NCBI GenBank assembly: GCA_022729705.1 | Contig: DZAX01000013.1 | Coordinates: 1 to 59,894, forward strand | Origin: Helicobacter cetorum | Lineage (GTDB): Bacteria > Campylobacterota > Campylobacteria > Campylobacterales > UBA6016 | Reading direction: 5' to 3' | DNA: 59,894 bases | Shown: one piece after another, positions 25,400 to 34,846 of the stretch | Numbering within the stretch: the stretch's first letter is position 1 | How the letters are laid out: each line of letters begins with the position of its first letter | Notes under the pieces: generated by a model | The model's database searches: none | What the model saw: only the letters and a program-made list of their open reading frames with translations | What the model was told of the DNA's origin: nothing | Made by a program: the position numbers and the translations under genes

Positions 25400-26254
25400 T
25401 TGTTAGCAAAAGTGTATATAGAAGTTACAAATTTTTGCGGGCTTAACTGCTCTTTTTGCGAACCGCCAAAATCAAAACCGCTTCAAATGGAGCTTTCGCT
25501 GTTTGAAAAAATAAATAGCGAACTCCAAGGAAAAACAAAAAGCTTGGCGTATCACCTTTTGGGAGACCCACTAACGCTTCTAAACCTAAAAAGCTACCTT
25601 GACATATCTCAAGCCTACTCACACTCCGTAGAGCTCACCACCAGCGGTTTTTACCTAAAAGATTTTGACCAAAACCTCCTGCTACACCCCGCAATAAAAC
25701 AGATAAACTTCTCTTTGTCTTCATACTTTGCAAACACAAAAAAAATAGAGAGTCTTGAGGCGTATATGGGGCGGATTATCGGTTTTTGCAAATTTAGCGC
25801 TCAAAATCCAAAAAGATTTATTAATCTAAGATTGTGGAATATGGGGGATGAGAGGTATCAAGAGTTTAACGCTAGGATTGAAAGTATCTTGACAAAAGAG
25901 TTTGGCGTTTTGGATTTTAGCGCTAACAAAACAAGAGTGGCGCCGTACACCATACTAGTTAAAGACAAAATATTTAGTTGGCCCTCATCAGCTAAAAGCG
26001 TCGTATCAGAGAGCGGGAGTTGTCTGGCCATATCCTCTCAGCTCGCTTTTTTGACAAACGGCTTTGTCGCTCCGTGTTGCTTGGACACACAAGCAGATAT
26101 GAAGCTAGGCGACATAAACGAGCAATCTTTAGATGAGATACTTGACTCACAAAAAGCCAAAAATATGAGAGAGGGATTTAAAAGAGGCGAATTGGTAGAG
26201 ATGATGTGTAAAACTTGCGGTTTTAGAGAGATAAGGGTGGACTTACGCAGTTGA
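25400..26254 (+). CDS. radical SAM/SPASM-like protein, 284 aa
   Basis: The cluster-binding motif C13-x3-C17-x2-C20 (NFCGLNCSFC) near the N-terminus marks a radical SAM enzyme. C-terminal cysteines in APCCLDTQ and CKTCGF, with LGDINEQSLDEIL between them, match a SPASM-type auxiliary cluster region. The start is a TTG immediately after the deacetylase TAG. Substrate is unknown; related proteins modify peptides or carbohydrates. Cotranscription with mltA and a deacetylase hints at an envelope-related reaction, but that is inference only. Confidence 0.8.
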   Translation: MLAKVYIEVTNFCGLNCSFCEPPKSKPLQMELSLFEKINSELQGKTKSLAYHLLGDPLTLLNLKSYLDISQAYSHSVELTTSGFYLKDFDQNLLLHPAIKQINFSLSSYFANTKKIESLEAYMGRIIGFCKFSAQNPKRFINLRLWNMGDERYQEFNARIESILTKEFGVLDFSANKTRVAPYTILVKDKIFSWPSSAKSVVSESGSCLAISSQLAFLTNGFVAPCCLDTQADMKLGDINEQSLDEILDSQKAKNMREGFKRGELVEMMCKTCGFREIRVDLRS

Positions 26255-26290
26255 CCTTATGCGCTGAAAGCACTTAAAATGCGTTATTTT

Positions 26291-26385
26291 CTCCGGCAAA
26301 GCCGGTAGCTTTAGGGGGATGCAAGGGGCGAACAGCCCCTGCCGCAAATACGGGCTTTGCTCGTGTTTGCGCATAACATCAGTTG
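26291..26385 (+). repeat. three-hairpin intergenic repeat, copy R3
   Basis: Hairpins ccggc/gccgg (26293-26305), gcaaggggc/gcccctgc (26321-26342) and gcaaatacgggc/gctcgtgtttgc with loop ttt (26344-26370, two G-T pairs), then gcataacatcag. The linker is tagctttaggggg. It lies between convergent genes. Confidence 0.78.
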
Positions 26386-26391
26386 TAATTC

Positions 26392-27681
26392 TTAAAGCGC
26401 AACCACCATATTTCGCCCGCCTCTTTTTGCCGCATACAGCGAGTCGTCAACCTGTTTTAAAAACTCCCTTATGCTAGAATCAGGGCTATACTCGGCGACT
26501 CCAAAACTAGCGGTTACTCTTTGGGCTTTTTCAAAACAAGCGGACTCTATCTCCATTCTTAAATTCTCAGCCATCACTTTGGCTCCGTCCAAAGACGTAT
26601 TTGGAAGCATTATCATAAACTCTTCACCGCCCCACCTTGCAAACACATCGGTCTCTCTTATATTGCAAGATATTGTCTCACACAGCTTTACCAGCACTTC
26701 GTCGCCTATATCGTGACCATAAGTGTCGTTAATATCCTTAAAATGGTCGATGTCTAGCATGATAAGAGTAAGAGGCAATCTATATCTATCAGATTTTTTT
26801 ACCTCAAAACTTAAAAGTTCGTTTAATTTTAGTCTATTAAATATTTTTGTTAGTGCGTCGGTTGCGGCTAGCGTTTCTAATATTTTGGCTCTGCTCTCCA
26901 GCTCTGTAATATCAGACATTGTGACAATATAAAGCTCCTCTTCTTCATCCAAAAACTTAGCCGCTTTAACCATAAACGTTTGAAGTTCGCCGGTTTTTTT
27001 ATTTGTTATTTTTGCGATATTTCTGTCAAATCTACTGCTGCGAAGATTTTTTATCCGCTCCACACCGTCTATTTTACAGATAGAGTCGCCATCGCCACCA
27101 ATCATTTGAGACTCAATAGAGCCGTAAACTTTTTTAAACTCCTCTATATCCTTAACGTCAAAAAACTCTAAAAAACTTTTATTGACCTCTATAATATCCA
27201 TTCCGCTCGTAAGTATGATCAAATCTTCTTGCAAGTTCAAAATGGCTTCAAATCTTCTTTGCTGTTTTTGCACCTCTTTTTCTAGTATGATGTCGTGACT
27301 TTTGCGCTCTATCACCTTAACCAAATTGTCTATATCTACAGGTTTTAAGAGAAAGTCGCTAACTCCGACTTCAATAGCTTCAAGCAAAAACTCAGACTCG
27401 TTATATGCGGTAGTTATGATAATTGGAATATTCTTATCATACTTTCTTATCTCTTTCGCCATATCAAGACCGTTTAATCTTGGCATATTAATATCAGCTA
27501 CAATCATCTCCGGCGCATACTCCAAAAAGGCTTTTAGCCCCTCCTTGCCATCGGAGGCGCTTATCACTTCTTTGACGATTCTACCAAGTAACTGCCCTAG
27601 CTGCTCTCTGATAATGCTTTCATCTTCCACATATAAAAGTTTAATTGGAATTTTACTTTTTATTTTCAAGAACTTTTCCAT
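26392..27681 (-). CDS. response regulator with PAS and active GGDEF domain, 429 aa
   Basis: An N-terminal receiver domain (about 12-125) has the acidic pocket VEDE and phospho-acceptor D63 in VADINMP, plus the conserved Lys in LLKPVD. A PAS-like domain follows (about 140-260). The C-terminal GGDEF domain has the active GGEEF at 351-355 and an inhibitory-site RETD just before it, so it should make cyclic di-GMP under feedback control. No partner kinase is adjacent. The gene is monocistronic and converges with the radical SAM operon across R3. Confidence 0.9.
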   Translation of the reverse strand: MEKFLKIKSKIPIKLLYVEDESIIREQLGQLLGRIVKEVISASDGKEGLKAFLEYAPEMIVADINMPRLNGLDMAKEIRKYDKNIPIIITTAYNESEFLLEAIEVGVSDFLLKPVDIDNLVKVIERKSHDIILEKEVQKQQRRFEAILNLQEDLIILTSGMDIIEVNKSFLEFFDVKDIEEFKKVYGSIESQMIGGDGDSICKIDGVERIKNLRSSRFDRNIAKITNKKTGELQTFMVKAAKFLDEEEELYIVTMSDITELESRAKILETLAATDALTKIFNRLKLNELLSFEVKKSDRYRLPLTLIMLDIDHFKDINDTYGHDIGDEVLVKLCETISCNIRETDVFARWGGEEFMIMLPNTSLDGAKVMAENLRMEIESACFEKAQRVTASFGVAEYSPDSSIREFLKQVDDSLYAAKRGGRNMVVAL

Positions 27682-27746
27682 TGGTTGATTTTAATGAATT
27701 ATATTTTATTATTAATCTTATCACGCTATTTTAGTGACTCAACGCT

Positions 27747-28568
27747 TTACTTTTGCCCAAATCCGGATGCAAATTCGACACATTGTTTTAAATTGGGCAA
27801 AAACTCCAAAAATCCGTCAAGACTCATCATCGTTGACGCATCAGATAACGCCTCTTTTGGATTTGGATGAACCTCAAAGAAAAACCCTTTTACATGGCAG
27901 ATAGCCGCACACTTGGCTAGATATGGGGCGTATTTTGGGTCTCCGCCGCTTTTTGAGCCTTCTCCGCCTGGTCGTTGCGTAGAGTGTGTCGCATCCATGA
28001 TAAGAGGCAAGCCAAACTCCGCCATATCAAGCATATTTCGATAATCCACGACAAGGTTATTATAACCAAACATTGTGCCGCGCTCTGTTAGCATAATGTC
28101 ATTTGCGCCGCTCTCTTTTAGCTTAGCGACAACATTTTTCATATCCTCACCAGACATAAATTGCGGTTTTTTGACGTTTATAGGCTTACCAGTCTTTGCG
28201 GCGGCGACCAACAAATCCGTCTGTCTCGCCAAAAACGCCGGAATCTGCAGAATATCAACATATTGCGCCGCAATATAAGCTTGATAACTCTCATGTATAT
28301 CGGTAACCGTCGGAACTCCAAACTTTTGCGATATTCGCTTTAGCTCTTTTAGCCCCTCTTCGATACCAGGTCCCCTACAGCTTGCAATAGAACTCCTATT
28401 TGCCTTATCAAACGAAGCTTTAAATACATACTTAATACCAAGAGAGTCACACGCCCTTTTTAGCTCGCCCGCTATTTTGTCGTTTATCTCATCACTCTCA
28501 AGCACGCAAGGTCCCGCAAACAAAAACATATCGCTCTCTGTTATCTCAAAAAAATCCACTATATTCAT
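27747..28568 (-). CDS. kdsA: 3-deoxy-8-phosphooctulonate synthase
   Basis: Condenses arabinose-5-phosphate and phosphoenolpyruvate to KDO-8-phosphate for lipopolysaccharide. The 273-aa protein has FAGPCVLES, KASFDKANRSS, KPQFMS, the ERGTMFGYNNLVVD block and DATHSTQRPGG, all typical of KdsA. The AGPC cysteine suggests a metal-dependent class, as I recall. kdsB and kdsC lie elsewhere in the window. A divergent aguA gene starts 196 bp away beyond R4. Confidence 0.96.
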   Translation of the reverse strand: MNIVDFFEITESDMFLFAGPCVLESDEINDKIAGELKRACDSLGIKYVFKASFDKANRSSIASCRGPGIEEGLKELKRISQKFGVPTVTDIHESYQAYIAAQYVDILQIPAFLARQTDLLVAAAKTGKPINVKKPQFMSGEDMKNVVAKLKESGANDIMLTERGTMFGYNNLVVDYRNMLDMAEFGLPLIMDATHSTQRPGGEGSKSGGDPKYAPYLAKCAAICHVKGFFFEVHPNPKEALSDASTMMSLDGFLEFLPNLKQCVEFASGFGQK

Positions 28569-28618
28569 CTAAAAAAATCCTAAAATTAAACTTCAACACC
28601 AATAATACCAATTAATAT

Positions 28619-28702
28619 CTGCCGCATCAGCGGCTAGCTTTAGTGCCACAGCGGCTAGCGTAGCTCAGACGGGCTTTGCCTGTCTTGAGCGTATCATAAC
28701 GG
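28619..28702 (+). repeat. three-hairpin intergenic repeat, copy R4 (second hairpin poor)
   Basis: The first hairpin gccgc/gcggc (28621-28634), linker tagctttag, a poorly paired middle, and the third hairpin gctcagacgggc/gcctgtcttgagc with loop ttt and one bulge. The tail is gtatcataac. It lies between divergent kdsA and aguA. Confidence 0.65.
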
Positions 28703-28703
28703 A

Positions 28704-28728
28704 TTGTAAGAGCTTTTAGCTTACAATT
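28704..28728. promoter_or_regulatory. hairpin in the aguA leader
   Basis: Arms attgtaag and cttacaat surround agcttttag, 37 bp before the aguA start. It could be a weak terminator or a leader structure; nothing else supports a regulatory role. Confidence 0.35.
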
Positions 28729-28764
28729 TCAGCAAATAGCGAGCCAACAAACAAGGATAAAAAA

Positions 28765-29793
28765 TTGAAAGAGACGAGATTGCCCGCCGAATGGGAAGAG
28801 CAAAGCTTTGTTCAGCTCACCTGGCCTCATGCAAATAGCGACTGGGGGTTGTATTTTGACGAAGTAGAGCCGGTATTTTTGAATTTGGCAAATGAGATAG
28901 CCAAAAGAGAGACACTTCTTATTGTAGCGGATGACGACGAAAAAGTAATACACAAGCTAAAACTGTTTGGCGTCAATATGAACAACGTAAAAATCGTCGA
29001 AATAGAGTCAAACGACACATGGGCGAGAGACCACGGCGGCATTACGATAGAAAAAAGCGGCAAACTAATTGTTATGGACTTTATGTTTAACGGCTGGGGG
29101 CTAAAGTTTGCCTCAGATAAAGATAATTTAATTACCCAAAACCTCAAAAGAGCCAAAGTTTTCAAAAAAATAAAAAGTGTTCCCTTTACGCTAGAGGGCG
29201 GCGCCATTGAGACGGACGGACAAGGAACACTCCTTACAACTATTGAGTGCTTACTATCTCCAAATAGAAATCAAGGCGTGTCAAAATCAAAAATCGAAAA
29301 AAAACTTAAAAAATATTTGGGTTTTGATAGGGTATTATGGCTTGAACACGGTTACTTAGCCGGAGACGACACCGATAGCCACATAGACACGCTAGCTAGA
29401 TTTTGCGACGAAGAGACAATCTGCTATGTCGTATGCGAAGACAGAGACGATGAGCACTATATAGAGCTTAGGCTGATGGAAGAGGAGCTTAAAAAGCTTA
29501 AGACAAGAGAGGGTAAATCCTACAATCTAGTCAAACTGCCAATGCCTGAGGCAAAATATGACGCCGACAACAATAGGCTACCCGCCACATACGCAAATTT
29601 TTTAATTATCAACAAAGCCGTGCTTGCGCCGACATACAACGATAAAAACGACGCAAAGGCGCTAAAGATTTTGAAAAAATGCTTTAGAGACAGGGAGGTT
29701 ATCGGCATTGACGCAAGTGCCCTAATACTATGGCACGGCTCAATCCACTGCGTGACAATGCAATACCCAAAAGGTCTGATAGAGATTGCTTAG
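28765..29793 (+). CDS. aguA: agmatine deiminase
   Basis: Converts agmatine to N-carbamoylputrescine, first step of the arginine-decarboxylase route to putrescine. The 342-aa protein has the guanidine-binding NDTWARDHGG, GGAIETDGQG, the catalytic His in DSHIDTLARF and the nucleophile C329 in HGSIHCVTMQYP. The start is a TTG with AAGGA nine bases upstream. The next gene, aguB, follows after 65 bp that contain a degraded copy of the intergenic repeat. Confidence 0.95.
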   Translation: MKETRLPAEWEEQSFVQLTWPHANSDWGLYFDEVEPVFLNLANEIAKRETLLIVADDDEKVIHKLKLFGVNMNNVKIVEIESNDTWARDHGGITIEKSGKLIVMDFMFNGWGLKFASDKDNLITQNLKRAKVFKKIKSVPFTLEGGAIETDGQGTLLTTIECLLSPNRNQGVSKSKIEKKLKKYLGFDRVLWLEHGYLAGDDTDSHIDTLARFCDEETICYVVCEDRDDEHYIELRLMEEELKKLKTREGKSYNLVKLPMPEAKYDADNNRLPATYANFLIINKAVLAPTYNDKNDAKALKILKKCFRDREVIGIDASALILWHGSIHCVTMQYPKGLIEIA

Positions 29794-29794
29794 C

Positions 29795-29846
29795 GCCAAG
29801 CGTAGCTATAATGGGCTTTGCCCGTCTTTTCGTACTATATTATGAT
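29795..29846 (+). repeat. degenerate partial copy of the intergenic repeat (R5)
   Basis: Contains gggctttgccc and a gcgtagc linker like the third hairpin region of R1, but only a short inner stem is left. It overlaps the start of the aguA-aguB gap. Confidence 0.4.
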
Positions 29847-29858
29847 ATGAGGTTTTAT

Positions 29859-30740
29859 ATGACACTAAAAGTAGGACTAATTCAACAAACTTGCTCTGAA
29901 GATAGAGCTGAGACAACCTCAAAAACGATGGATATGATAAGAAGCGCGGCGGCAAAAGGTGCAAAGCTGATATGCTTGCAAGAGCTTCACACGGGCGTCT
30001 ATTTTTGTCAAGCCGAAGAGGTGGATAGGTTTGATATGGCGGAGAGTATTCCGGGGGCTTCTACGGACGAGTTTGGGGCTTTGGCTAAAGAGCTTGGCGT
30101 GGTTATTGTGCTCTCTTTATTTGAAAAGAGGGCGGCGGGGCTATATCACAATACGGCGGTTGTTTTGGAAAATGACGGCTCTATAGCCGGAATATACCGT
30201 AAAATGCACATACCAGACGACCCCGCTTTTTATGAAAAATTCTATTTCACCCCTGGCGACCTTGGCTTTAACCCGATAAAAACAAGCGTTGGAAATTTAG
30301 GTGTGCTGGTGTGCTGGGATCAGTGGTATCCGGAGGGAGCTAGAATTATGGCGATGAACGGCGCCGATGTGCTTATTTATCCAACCGCAATCGGCTACAA
30401 TCCAAACGACGCAAAAGATGAAAAAATCCGCCAAAGAGATGCGTGGATAATCTCGCAAAGAGCGCACGCAGTGGCAAACGGGCTAAATGTCATCAGCATA
30501 AATAGAGTCGGTCACGAGGCTGATTTTTCAGGAGTTGGAGGCGGTATTAGATTTTGGGGAAATAGCTTTGTGGCGGGTCCTCAGGGCGAATTTTTGGCGC
30601 ATGCAAGCGAAGATTATGAAGAGGTTATCACTTGCGAAATTGACTTTGAAAGAAGCGAAAACGTGCGAAGATGGTGGCCGTTTTTTAGAGATAGAAGGAT
30701 AGACGCTTACGGCGACATCCTGAAAAGATGGGGTAAATGA
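29859..30740 (+). CDS. aguB: N-carbamoylputrescine amidase
   Basis: Hydrolyses N-carbamoylputrescine to putrescine, ammonia and CO2. The nitrilase triad is E42 (CLQELHTG), K115 (YRKMHIPDD) and C152 (VLVCWDQWYPEGA). The start at 29859 gives 293 aa and begins MTLKVGLIQQ, as usual; the frame extends upstream only over aguA and intergenic DNA. It follows aguA, so putrescine synthesis from agmatine is complete here. It overlaps kdsB by four bases. Confidence 0.95.
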   Translation: MTLKVGLIQQTCSEDRAETTSKTMDMIRSAAAKGAKLICLQELHTGVYFCQAEEVDRFDMAESIPGASTDEFGALAKELGVVIVLSLFEKRAAGLYHNTAVVLENDGSIAGIYRKMHIPDDPAFYEKFYFTPGDLGFNPIKTSVGNLGVLVCWDQWYPEGARIMAMNGADVLIYPTAIGYNPNDAKDEKIRQRDAWIISQRAHAVANGLNVISINRVGHEADFSGVGGGIRFWGNSFVAGPQGEFLAHASEDYEEVITCEIDFERSENVRRWWPFFRDRRIDAYGDILKRWGK

Positions 30741-31450
30741 TAATTATCCCCGCCCGCCTCGCCTCCAGCAGGTTTCCAAACAAAATATTAGCGGATGTGC
30801 TAGGCGTTCCGATGGTCGTTAGATGCGCAAAAAACTTAGAGGGTATAGACGACGTAGTTGTGGCGTGCGACGACGAGGGTGTAAAAAGCTTATGCGAAAG
30901 CTACGGCATAAAAGCGATAATAACCTCAAAAGAGCACAACAGCGGCACGGATAGAATAAACGAAGCCGCAAAAACGCTAGGCCTAAAAGATGATGAGATA
31001 GTCGTCAACGTGCAAGCCGACGAGCCTTTTTTGGAGGGCGAAATAGTCTTAAAAGTAAAAAACCTGATAGCAAGCGAGCCGCTTGATTTTAAGATGGCGA
31101 GTTGCTATAAGCAGATAGACAAACATCTAGCCGAAAATCCAAATATGGTCAAAGTAGTCACGGATGATGAGAGTTACGCCGTGTATTTCTCCAGAAGCCC
31201 TATTCCATACGATAGAGACGGCGGTTTTTTTGATTATAAAGGGCATCTTGGCATATATGGTTTTGACGTAAAAAGTCTACATAAGTTTTGCGCGCTTGGC
31301 TCCTCAAAGCTTGAAAATGTCGAAAAACTAGAGCAGCTAAGGGCGATAGGGGCGGGGTATAAAATCAAAATGATAGAGGTTGAGACGGATAGTTTTGGTA
31401 TTGACACGCCTGAGGATTTGGCGGAGGCTATACGAGGTAATACAAAATAA
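30737..31450 (+). CDS. kdsB: CMP-KDO synthetase
   Basis: Activates KDO as CMP-KDO for lipid A-core assembly. The 237-aa protein opens with IIIPARLASSRFPNKIL, the nucleotide-binding signature, and has VVNVQADEPFLE and the HLGIYGF block. The ATG overlaps the aguB stop. It completes, with kdsA and kdsC here, much of the KDO branch. Confidence 0.96.
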   Translation: MIIIPARLASSRFPNKILADVLGVPMVVRCAKNLEGIDDVVVACDDEGVKSLCESYGIKAIITSKEHNSGTDRINEAAKTLGLKDDEIVVNVQADEPFLEGEIVLKVKNLIASEPLDFKMASCYKQIDKHLAENPNMVKVVTDDESYAVYFSRSPIPYDRDGGFFDYKGHLGIYGFDVKSLHKFCALGSSKLENVEKLEQLRAIGAGYKIKMIEVETDSFGIDTPEDLAEAIRGNTK

Positions 31451-31508
31451 CCAAACTTAACCAAATATAAAACTTGTACCCAACTTTGTATAAAATTTTG
31501 TTTTTTGG

Positions 31509-31514
31509 TATAAT
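31509..31514 (+). promoter_or_regulatory. -10 box of the nucleotidyltransferase-fold gene
   Basis: TATAAT preceded by TTTTTTGG, 24 bp before the GTG start at 31539. Confidence 0.55.
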
Positions 31515-31538
31515 GATTTTAATTTTTTAAGAATTGGG

Positions 31539-32588
31539 GTGACGGTGGAGTTTCGAGAGTACACGAGCGAACAACGAAAGCACATAATGGACGCTTCATA
31601 TCTATACGAAAGATATATCTCAAAGCTACAAGAATACACACAAAACTACAAGTACTCCATGTTTTGGCACAAGATCGGTAACAGGACATATTTGGCGAAA
31701 AAAAAATCACACGGCATAAAAGGCGAAGTGCGAAAGTATCTAGGTAAACAAAATGCCGAAACTACGGCTATATATGACGCTTTTACAGCCAGAAAATCGG
31801 CTTTGACGCAGGAGCTAATAGTGCTAGACAGAGAGATAAAAACCAAAGAGGCGATAAACAAAGCTTTAAAGCTCACAAGGGTGCCAAACGCAATCGTGAA
31901 TATATATAGAAGACTCAACGAGCTATGCCTTAACGACAAGCTAGTACTGATAGGCACAAATGCGCTTTATTGCTACGAGGCGCATTGCGGCGTGTTTTTG
32001 GAGAATGCGGCGCTCTCGACCATTGATATAGATATTCTTGGTAGGCGAAACAAAAAGCTCTCTTTTGCGTTCAAAGAACTCATGGGCGACAAAAAGATAG
32101 TGGAATTGATAAAGTCTATTGACAAAAGTTTTGAGCAAAATCAAAAAGCGCCATATCAGTTTGTCAACAAAGCAAATGTTTGCCTAGAAATAATCAACCC
32201 CGCCCCAAAGCAGATGCGGCTAGAAAACGCAAATAACGACTATTTTACCGATGCGGTGTCGTTGGAGCTAGACAAAATGGAGTGGCTGGAAAATTCTAGG
32301 CTATTCAAAGCCGTTGTAGTCGCAGATAACGGCAAAATAGCAAGTATAACCACCTTGCACCCGATGGATTTTGCGATATACAAAAACTGGCTCTCACAAA
32401 AAGACGATAGAGCTCCGCTCAAAAAAGCAAGAGACGCCGAACAATCCAAAATAACGACAAAGCTAGTGCTAGAGTATATGACAGACATAGACGCAAAAGA
32501 ATATATTGCAAAAGCAAAACACTTCAAAAACGAAGCTGTAGCAGACTATGAAAAAAATGTTTTGGATGTTTTGAAAAACAAAAAATGA
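31539..32588 (+). CDS. GSU2403-type nucleotidyltransferase-fold protein, 349 aa
   Basis: The central region has LIGTNALYCYEAHCGV and the metal-binding DxD in STIDIDIL, matching nucleotidyltransferase_3/GSU2403-family proteins of unknown role. The N-terminal third is helical and charged (RKHIMDASYLYERYISKLQE). The C-terminal HPMDFAIYKNWLSQK block is also conserved in the family. The start is a GTG after GAATTGGG; a second GTG two codons on is possible. It has its own promoter and no operon partner. The family is patchily distributed, so it may be an accessory gene. Confidence 0.7.
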   Translation: MTVEFREYTSEQRKHIMDASYLYERYISKLQEYTQNYKYSMFWHKIGNRTYLAKKKSHGIKGEVRKYLGKQNAETTAIYDAFTARKSALTQELIVLDREIKTKEAINKALKLTRVPNAIVNIYRRLNELCLNDKLVLIGTNALYCYEAHCGVFLENAALSTIDIDILGRRNKKLSFAFKELMGDKKIVELIKSIDKSFEQNQKAPYQFVNKANVCLEIINPAPKQMRLENANNDYFTDAVSLELDKMEWLENSRLFKAVVVADNGKIASITTLHPMDFAIYKNWLSQKDDRAPLKKARDAEQSKITTKLVLEYMTDIDAKEYIAKAKHFKNEAVADYEKNVLDVLKNKK

Positions 32589-32596
32589 ATTTCCGG

Positions 32597-32602
32597 TATA
32601 GT
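32597..32602 (+). promoter_or_regulatory. kdsC -10 box
   Basis: TATAGT in CCGGTATAGTAAGG, 44 bp before the kdsC ATG. Confidence 0.4.
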
Positions 32603-32646
32603 AAGGTCAATAAATGCAAAAATTAGCTTGTAATTAAAGGTTGCAA

Positions 32647-33156
32647 ATGAGAGATTTAGAGAAAATAAAAGCTTTCTTGTTTGACGTGGACGGAGTTCTT
32701 ACGGGTGGTGAAATCATCTATGCAAATGGCGGAGAAGAGGCGAAGGCTTTTAATATCAAAGATGGCTGGGCTATTGTCGAGATCAAAAACCACGGCTTTA
32801 TAAGCGGTATTATCACAGGCAGAAGCTCTGAACTTGTGACAAAAAGGGCGGCGGAGTTGAAAATAGACTATCTAGTCCAAGGCGAGCTAAAAAAGCTAGA
32901 GGCGTATGAGAGATTTAAAGAGCAATACGAGTTGCAAGACGAAGAGATAGCCTACATCGGCGACGACCTTATCGACTTGCCTATCCTTATTAGATGCGGC
33001 TTTGCGGTATGTCCCGCCGACTCTTGCAAAGAGGTGAGAAAAAGAGTTCACCTGATAAGTGAATTTGGAGGCGGCAAAGGTGCCGCTAGAGAGATGATAG
33101 AAAAAGTCCTAAAGGCGCAAGATAAGTGGAAAACGATAGTTCACAGCTTTTTATAG
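32647..33156 (+). CDS. kdsC: KDO-8-phosphate phosphatase
   Basis: A 169-aa C0-type HAD phosphatase that forms free KDO. Motif I is FDVDGVLTGGEI (D13, D15), motif II is IITGRSS, and motif IV is YIGDDLIDLPIL. The ATG at 32647 is chosen over the in-frame TTG at 32641 because AAAGG lies six bases upstream. In many Campylobacterota an lptC/lptA pair follows; here a cysteine-cluster gene overlaps its 3' end by 31 bp instead. Confidence 0.93.
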   Translation: MRDLEKIKAFLFDVDGVLTGGEIIYANGGEEAKAFNIKDGWAIVEIKNHGFISGIITGRSSELVTKRAAELKIDYLVQGELKKLEAYERFKEQYELQDEEIAYIGDDLIDLPILIRCGFAVCPADSCKEVRKRVHLISEFGGGKGAAREMIEKVLKAQDKWKTIVHSFL

Positions 33157-33524
33157 ACACAAAAGAGGGGTTTACTTTTGGATTTAGACACGGCTTTTGC
33201 GAAGAGTGCGCCGGCAGATGTTGCACAGGCGAGAGCGGCTATATTTGGATAAGTGAAGAGGAGGCTCTTAAGGTGGCTTCATTTTTGCTTGTCACTCTTC
33301 AAAACCTTTTTGAGAACTACCTTTTTTTTGCAAGCAAAAAGCTTAGCCTAAGGGAAAAAGAGTATAAGGACGGGTACGCTTGTATATTTTTTGACGAAAC
33401 GGCAAAAAACTGCTCCATATACGAGGTAAGACCCTCGCAGTGCAGAACGTTTCCATTTTGGGATTATTATAAAACACACACAAAAGAGGCTCTAATAGAA
33501 TGTCCAGCATTAATTATGCTTTGA
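33126..33524 (+). CDS. YkgJ-type cysteine-cluster protein, 132 aa
   Basis: Conserved cysteines occur as CEECAGRCC, then ACIFFDETAKNCSIYEVRPSQCR and ECPAL. This is the pattern of YkgJ/UPF0153 zinc- or iron-chelating proteins. The start is a GTG inside the kdsC 3' end. A lipoprotein gene overlaps its own 3' end by 25 bp. Function is unknown; such proteins are proposed to bind an iron-sulfur cluster. Confidence 0.85.
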   Translation: MENDSSQLFIDTKEGFTFGFRHGFCEECAGRCCTGESGYIWISEEEALKVASFLLVTLQNLFENYLFFASKKLSLREKEYKDGYACIFFDETAKNCSIYEVRPSQCRTFPFWDYYKTHTKEALIECPALIML

Positions 33525-34846
33525 GTATCTGCTTATTATCGTTTCTATTTTTGGGATGCGCCGTAAAAGAGCAGCCAAAAACAAACAATGAGGCAAACGC
33601 AACAAATATACAAATCTTGCCAAAAGAGAGCAAAAGCACTCAAAGTAGCTATGTTGATATACAAAATATAGACGAAGCCGCCCTCTTTATGGCTGTAGTA
33701 GAAGCTCTTGACGGCGGTGGGTACGAACGCGCCGCCGAATATCTATCAGCCCTATACAAAAAAACCGCAAAAAGACAGTATCTAGTCGAGCTGGCAAGAG
33801 TCTATTCAATACTAAACAATTTTGAAAAAGCGGAGTCTCTTTTGCTATCAGCCGTATCGGCGGATGAGAACAACACAGACGCAAAAAAGATGTTGGCGGC
33901 AAACTACATCGGGCAAAAAGAGTATGGAAAGGCTTTTGTCATAGCGGAGGGCATAGCCTTAAAGACAAAACAAAAAGACGACTACGATACGGCTGCAAGC
34001 ATAGCTTTTGTGATTAACGATTATGCGGCGGCTCAAAAATATTTTAGACTCTCATACGACATAAAACCGGAAAATACAACCGCCGATAAAATAGCGGCAA
34101 TACTCTACGCCGAAAACAAAAGCGCCGAAGCGGGCGCATTTTTGGAGACGCATGTCAGGATGTTTGGGTGTTCCAAATATCTTTGCGAAAAGCTTGCGGC
34201 GTCATATATCGAGAAAAACGATAAAAGCGGAGCGCTTGAGACGTACAAAAAACTCTATTTTAAGCTTAAAGATGAAAAATATATTAAACAGATTATAGAG
34301 CTAAGCGTCGTCGGTTCCGATATAGACGGACTAATAGCTTTTTTAAAAAAGAGCAAAAAAGACGAGAAATTACTTTTTGAGGCGTATAAGTACAAAAAAG
34401 ATAACAAAAACGCCGCCATTATCGCCATGAAGCTTTACAAAAAAACAAAAGATCTCAACTATCTTGCGCAATCTGTAATTTATAAGTTTGAGAGTTATCC
34501 CGAGAAAAAACCAAACGCCCTTATAAAAGAGAGCGTCAAAGACCTTGGCACAGTGACGGCTAAGATACAAAACGACGTATACGATAACTATCTTGGCTAC
34601 CTGCTAATAGATTATGATATTGACGTATCAAGAGGCGTGGAGCTTGTCAAGAGAGCTCTTACAAAAGATCCAAACTCTGTTTTTTATAAAGACTCTTTGG
34701 CGTGGGGATATTACAAACAAAAAAAATGCGTCGAAGCGCTTGAGATTATGAAAACAATAACAACCGAACTAAAAGACGATAAAACAATAATCGAACATAT
34801 GGAGGCAATTAAAAAGTGCGTGGGGAACAAAAGTGATACTAGATAA
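33500..34846 (+). CDS. TPR-repeat lipoprotein, 448 aa
   Basis: Signal with lipobox LFLGC (Cys20) marks a lipoprotein, probably of the outer membrane. From about residue 60 the protein is helical TPR repeats ([52 protein letters not shown], ending [18 protein letters not shown]). It probably acts as a scaffold in envelope assembly. It overlaps both neighbours (YkgJ and trpC), so all four genes from kdsC are cotranscribed. Confidence 0.8.
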   Translation: MSSINYALSICLLSFLFLGCAVKEQPKTNNEANATNIQILPKESKSTQSSYVDIQNIDEAALFMAVVEALDGGGYERAAEYLSALYKKTAKRQYLVELARVYSILNNFEKAESLLLSAVSADENNTDAKKMLAANYIGQKEYGKAFVIAEGIALKTKQKDDYDTAASIAFVINDYAAAQKYFRLSYDIKPENTTADKIAAILYAENKSAEAGAFLETHVRMFGCSKYLCEKLAASYIEKNDKSGALETYKKLYFKLKDEKYIKQIIELSVVGSDIDGLIAFLKKSKKDEKLLFEAYKYKKDNKNAAIIAMKLYKKTKDLNYLAQSVIYKFESYPEKKPNALIKESVKDLGTVTAKIQNDVYDNYLGYLLIDYDIDVSRGVELVKRALTKDPNSVFYKDSLAWGYYKQKKCVEALEIMKTITTELKDDKTIIEHMEAIKKCVGNKSDTR

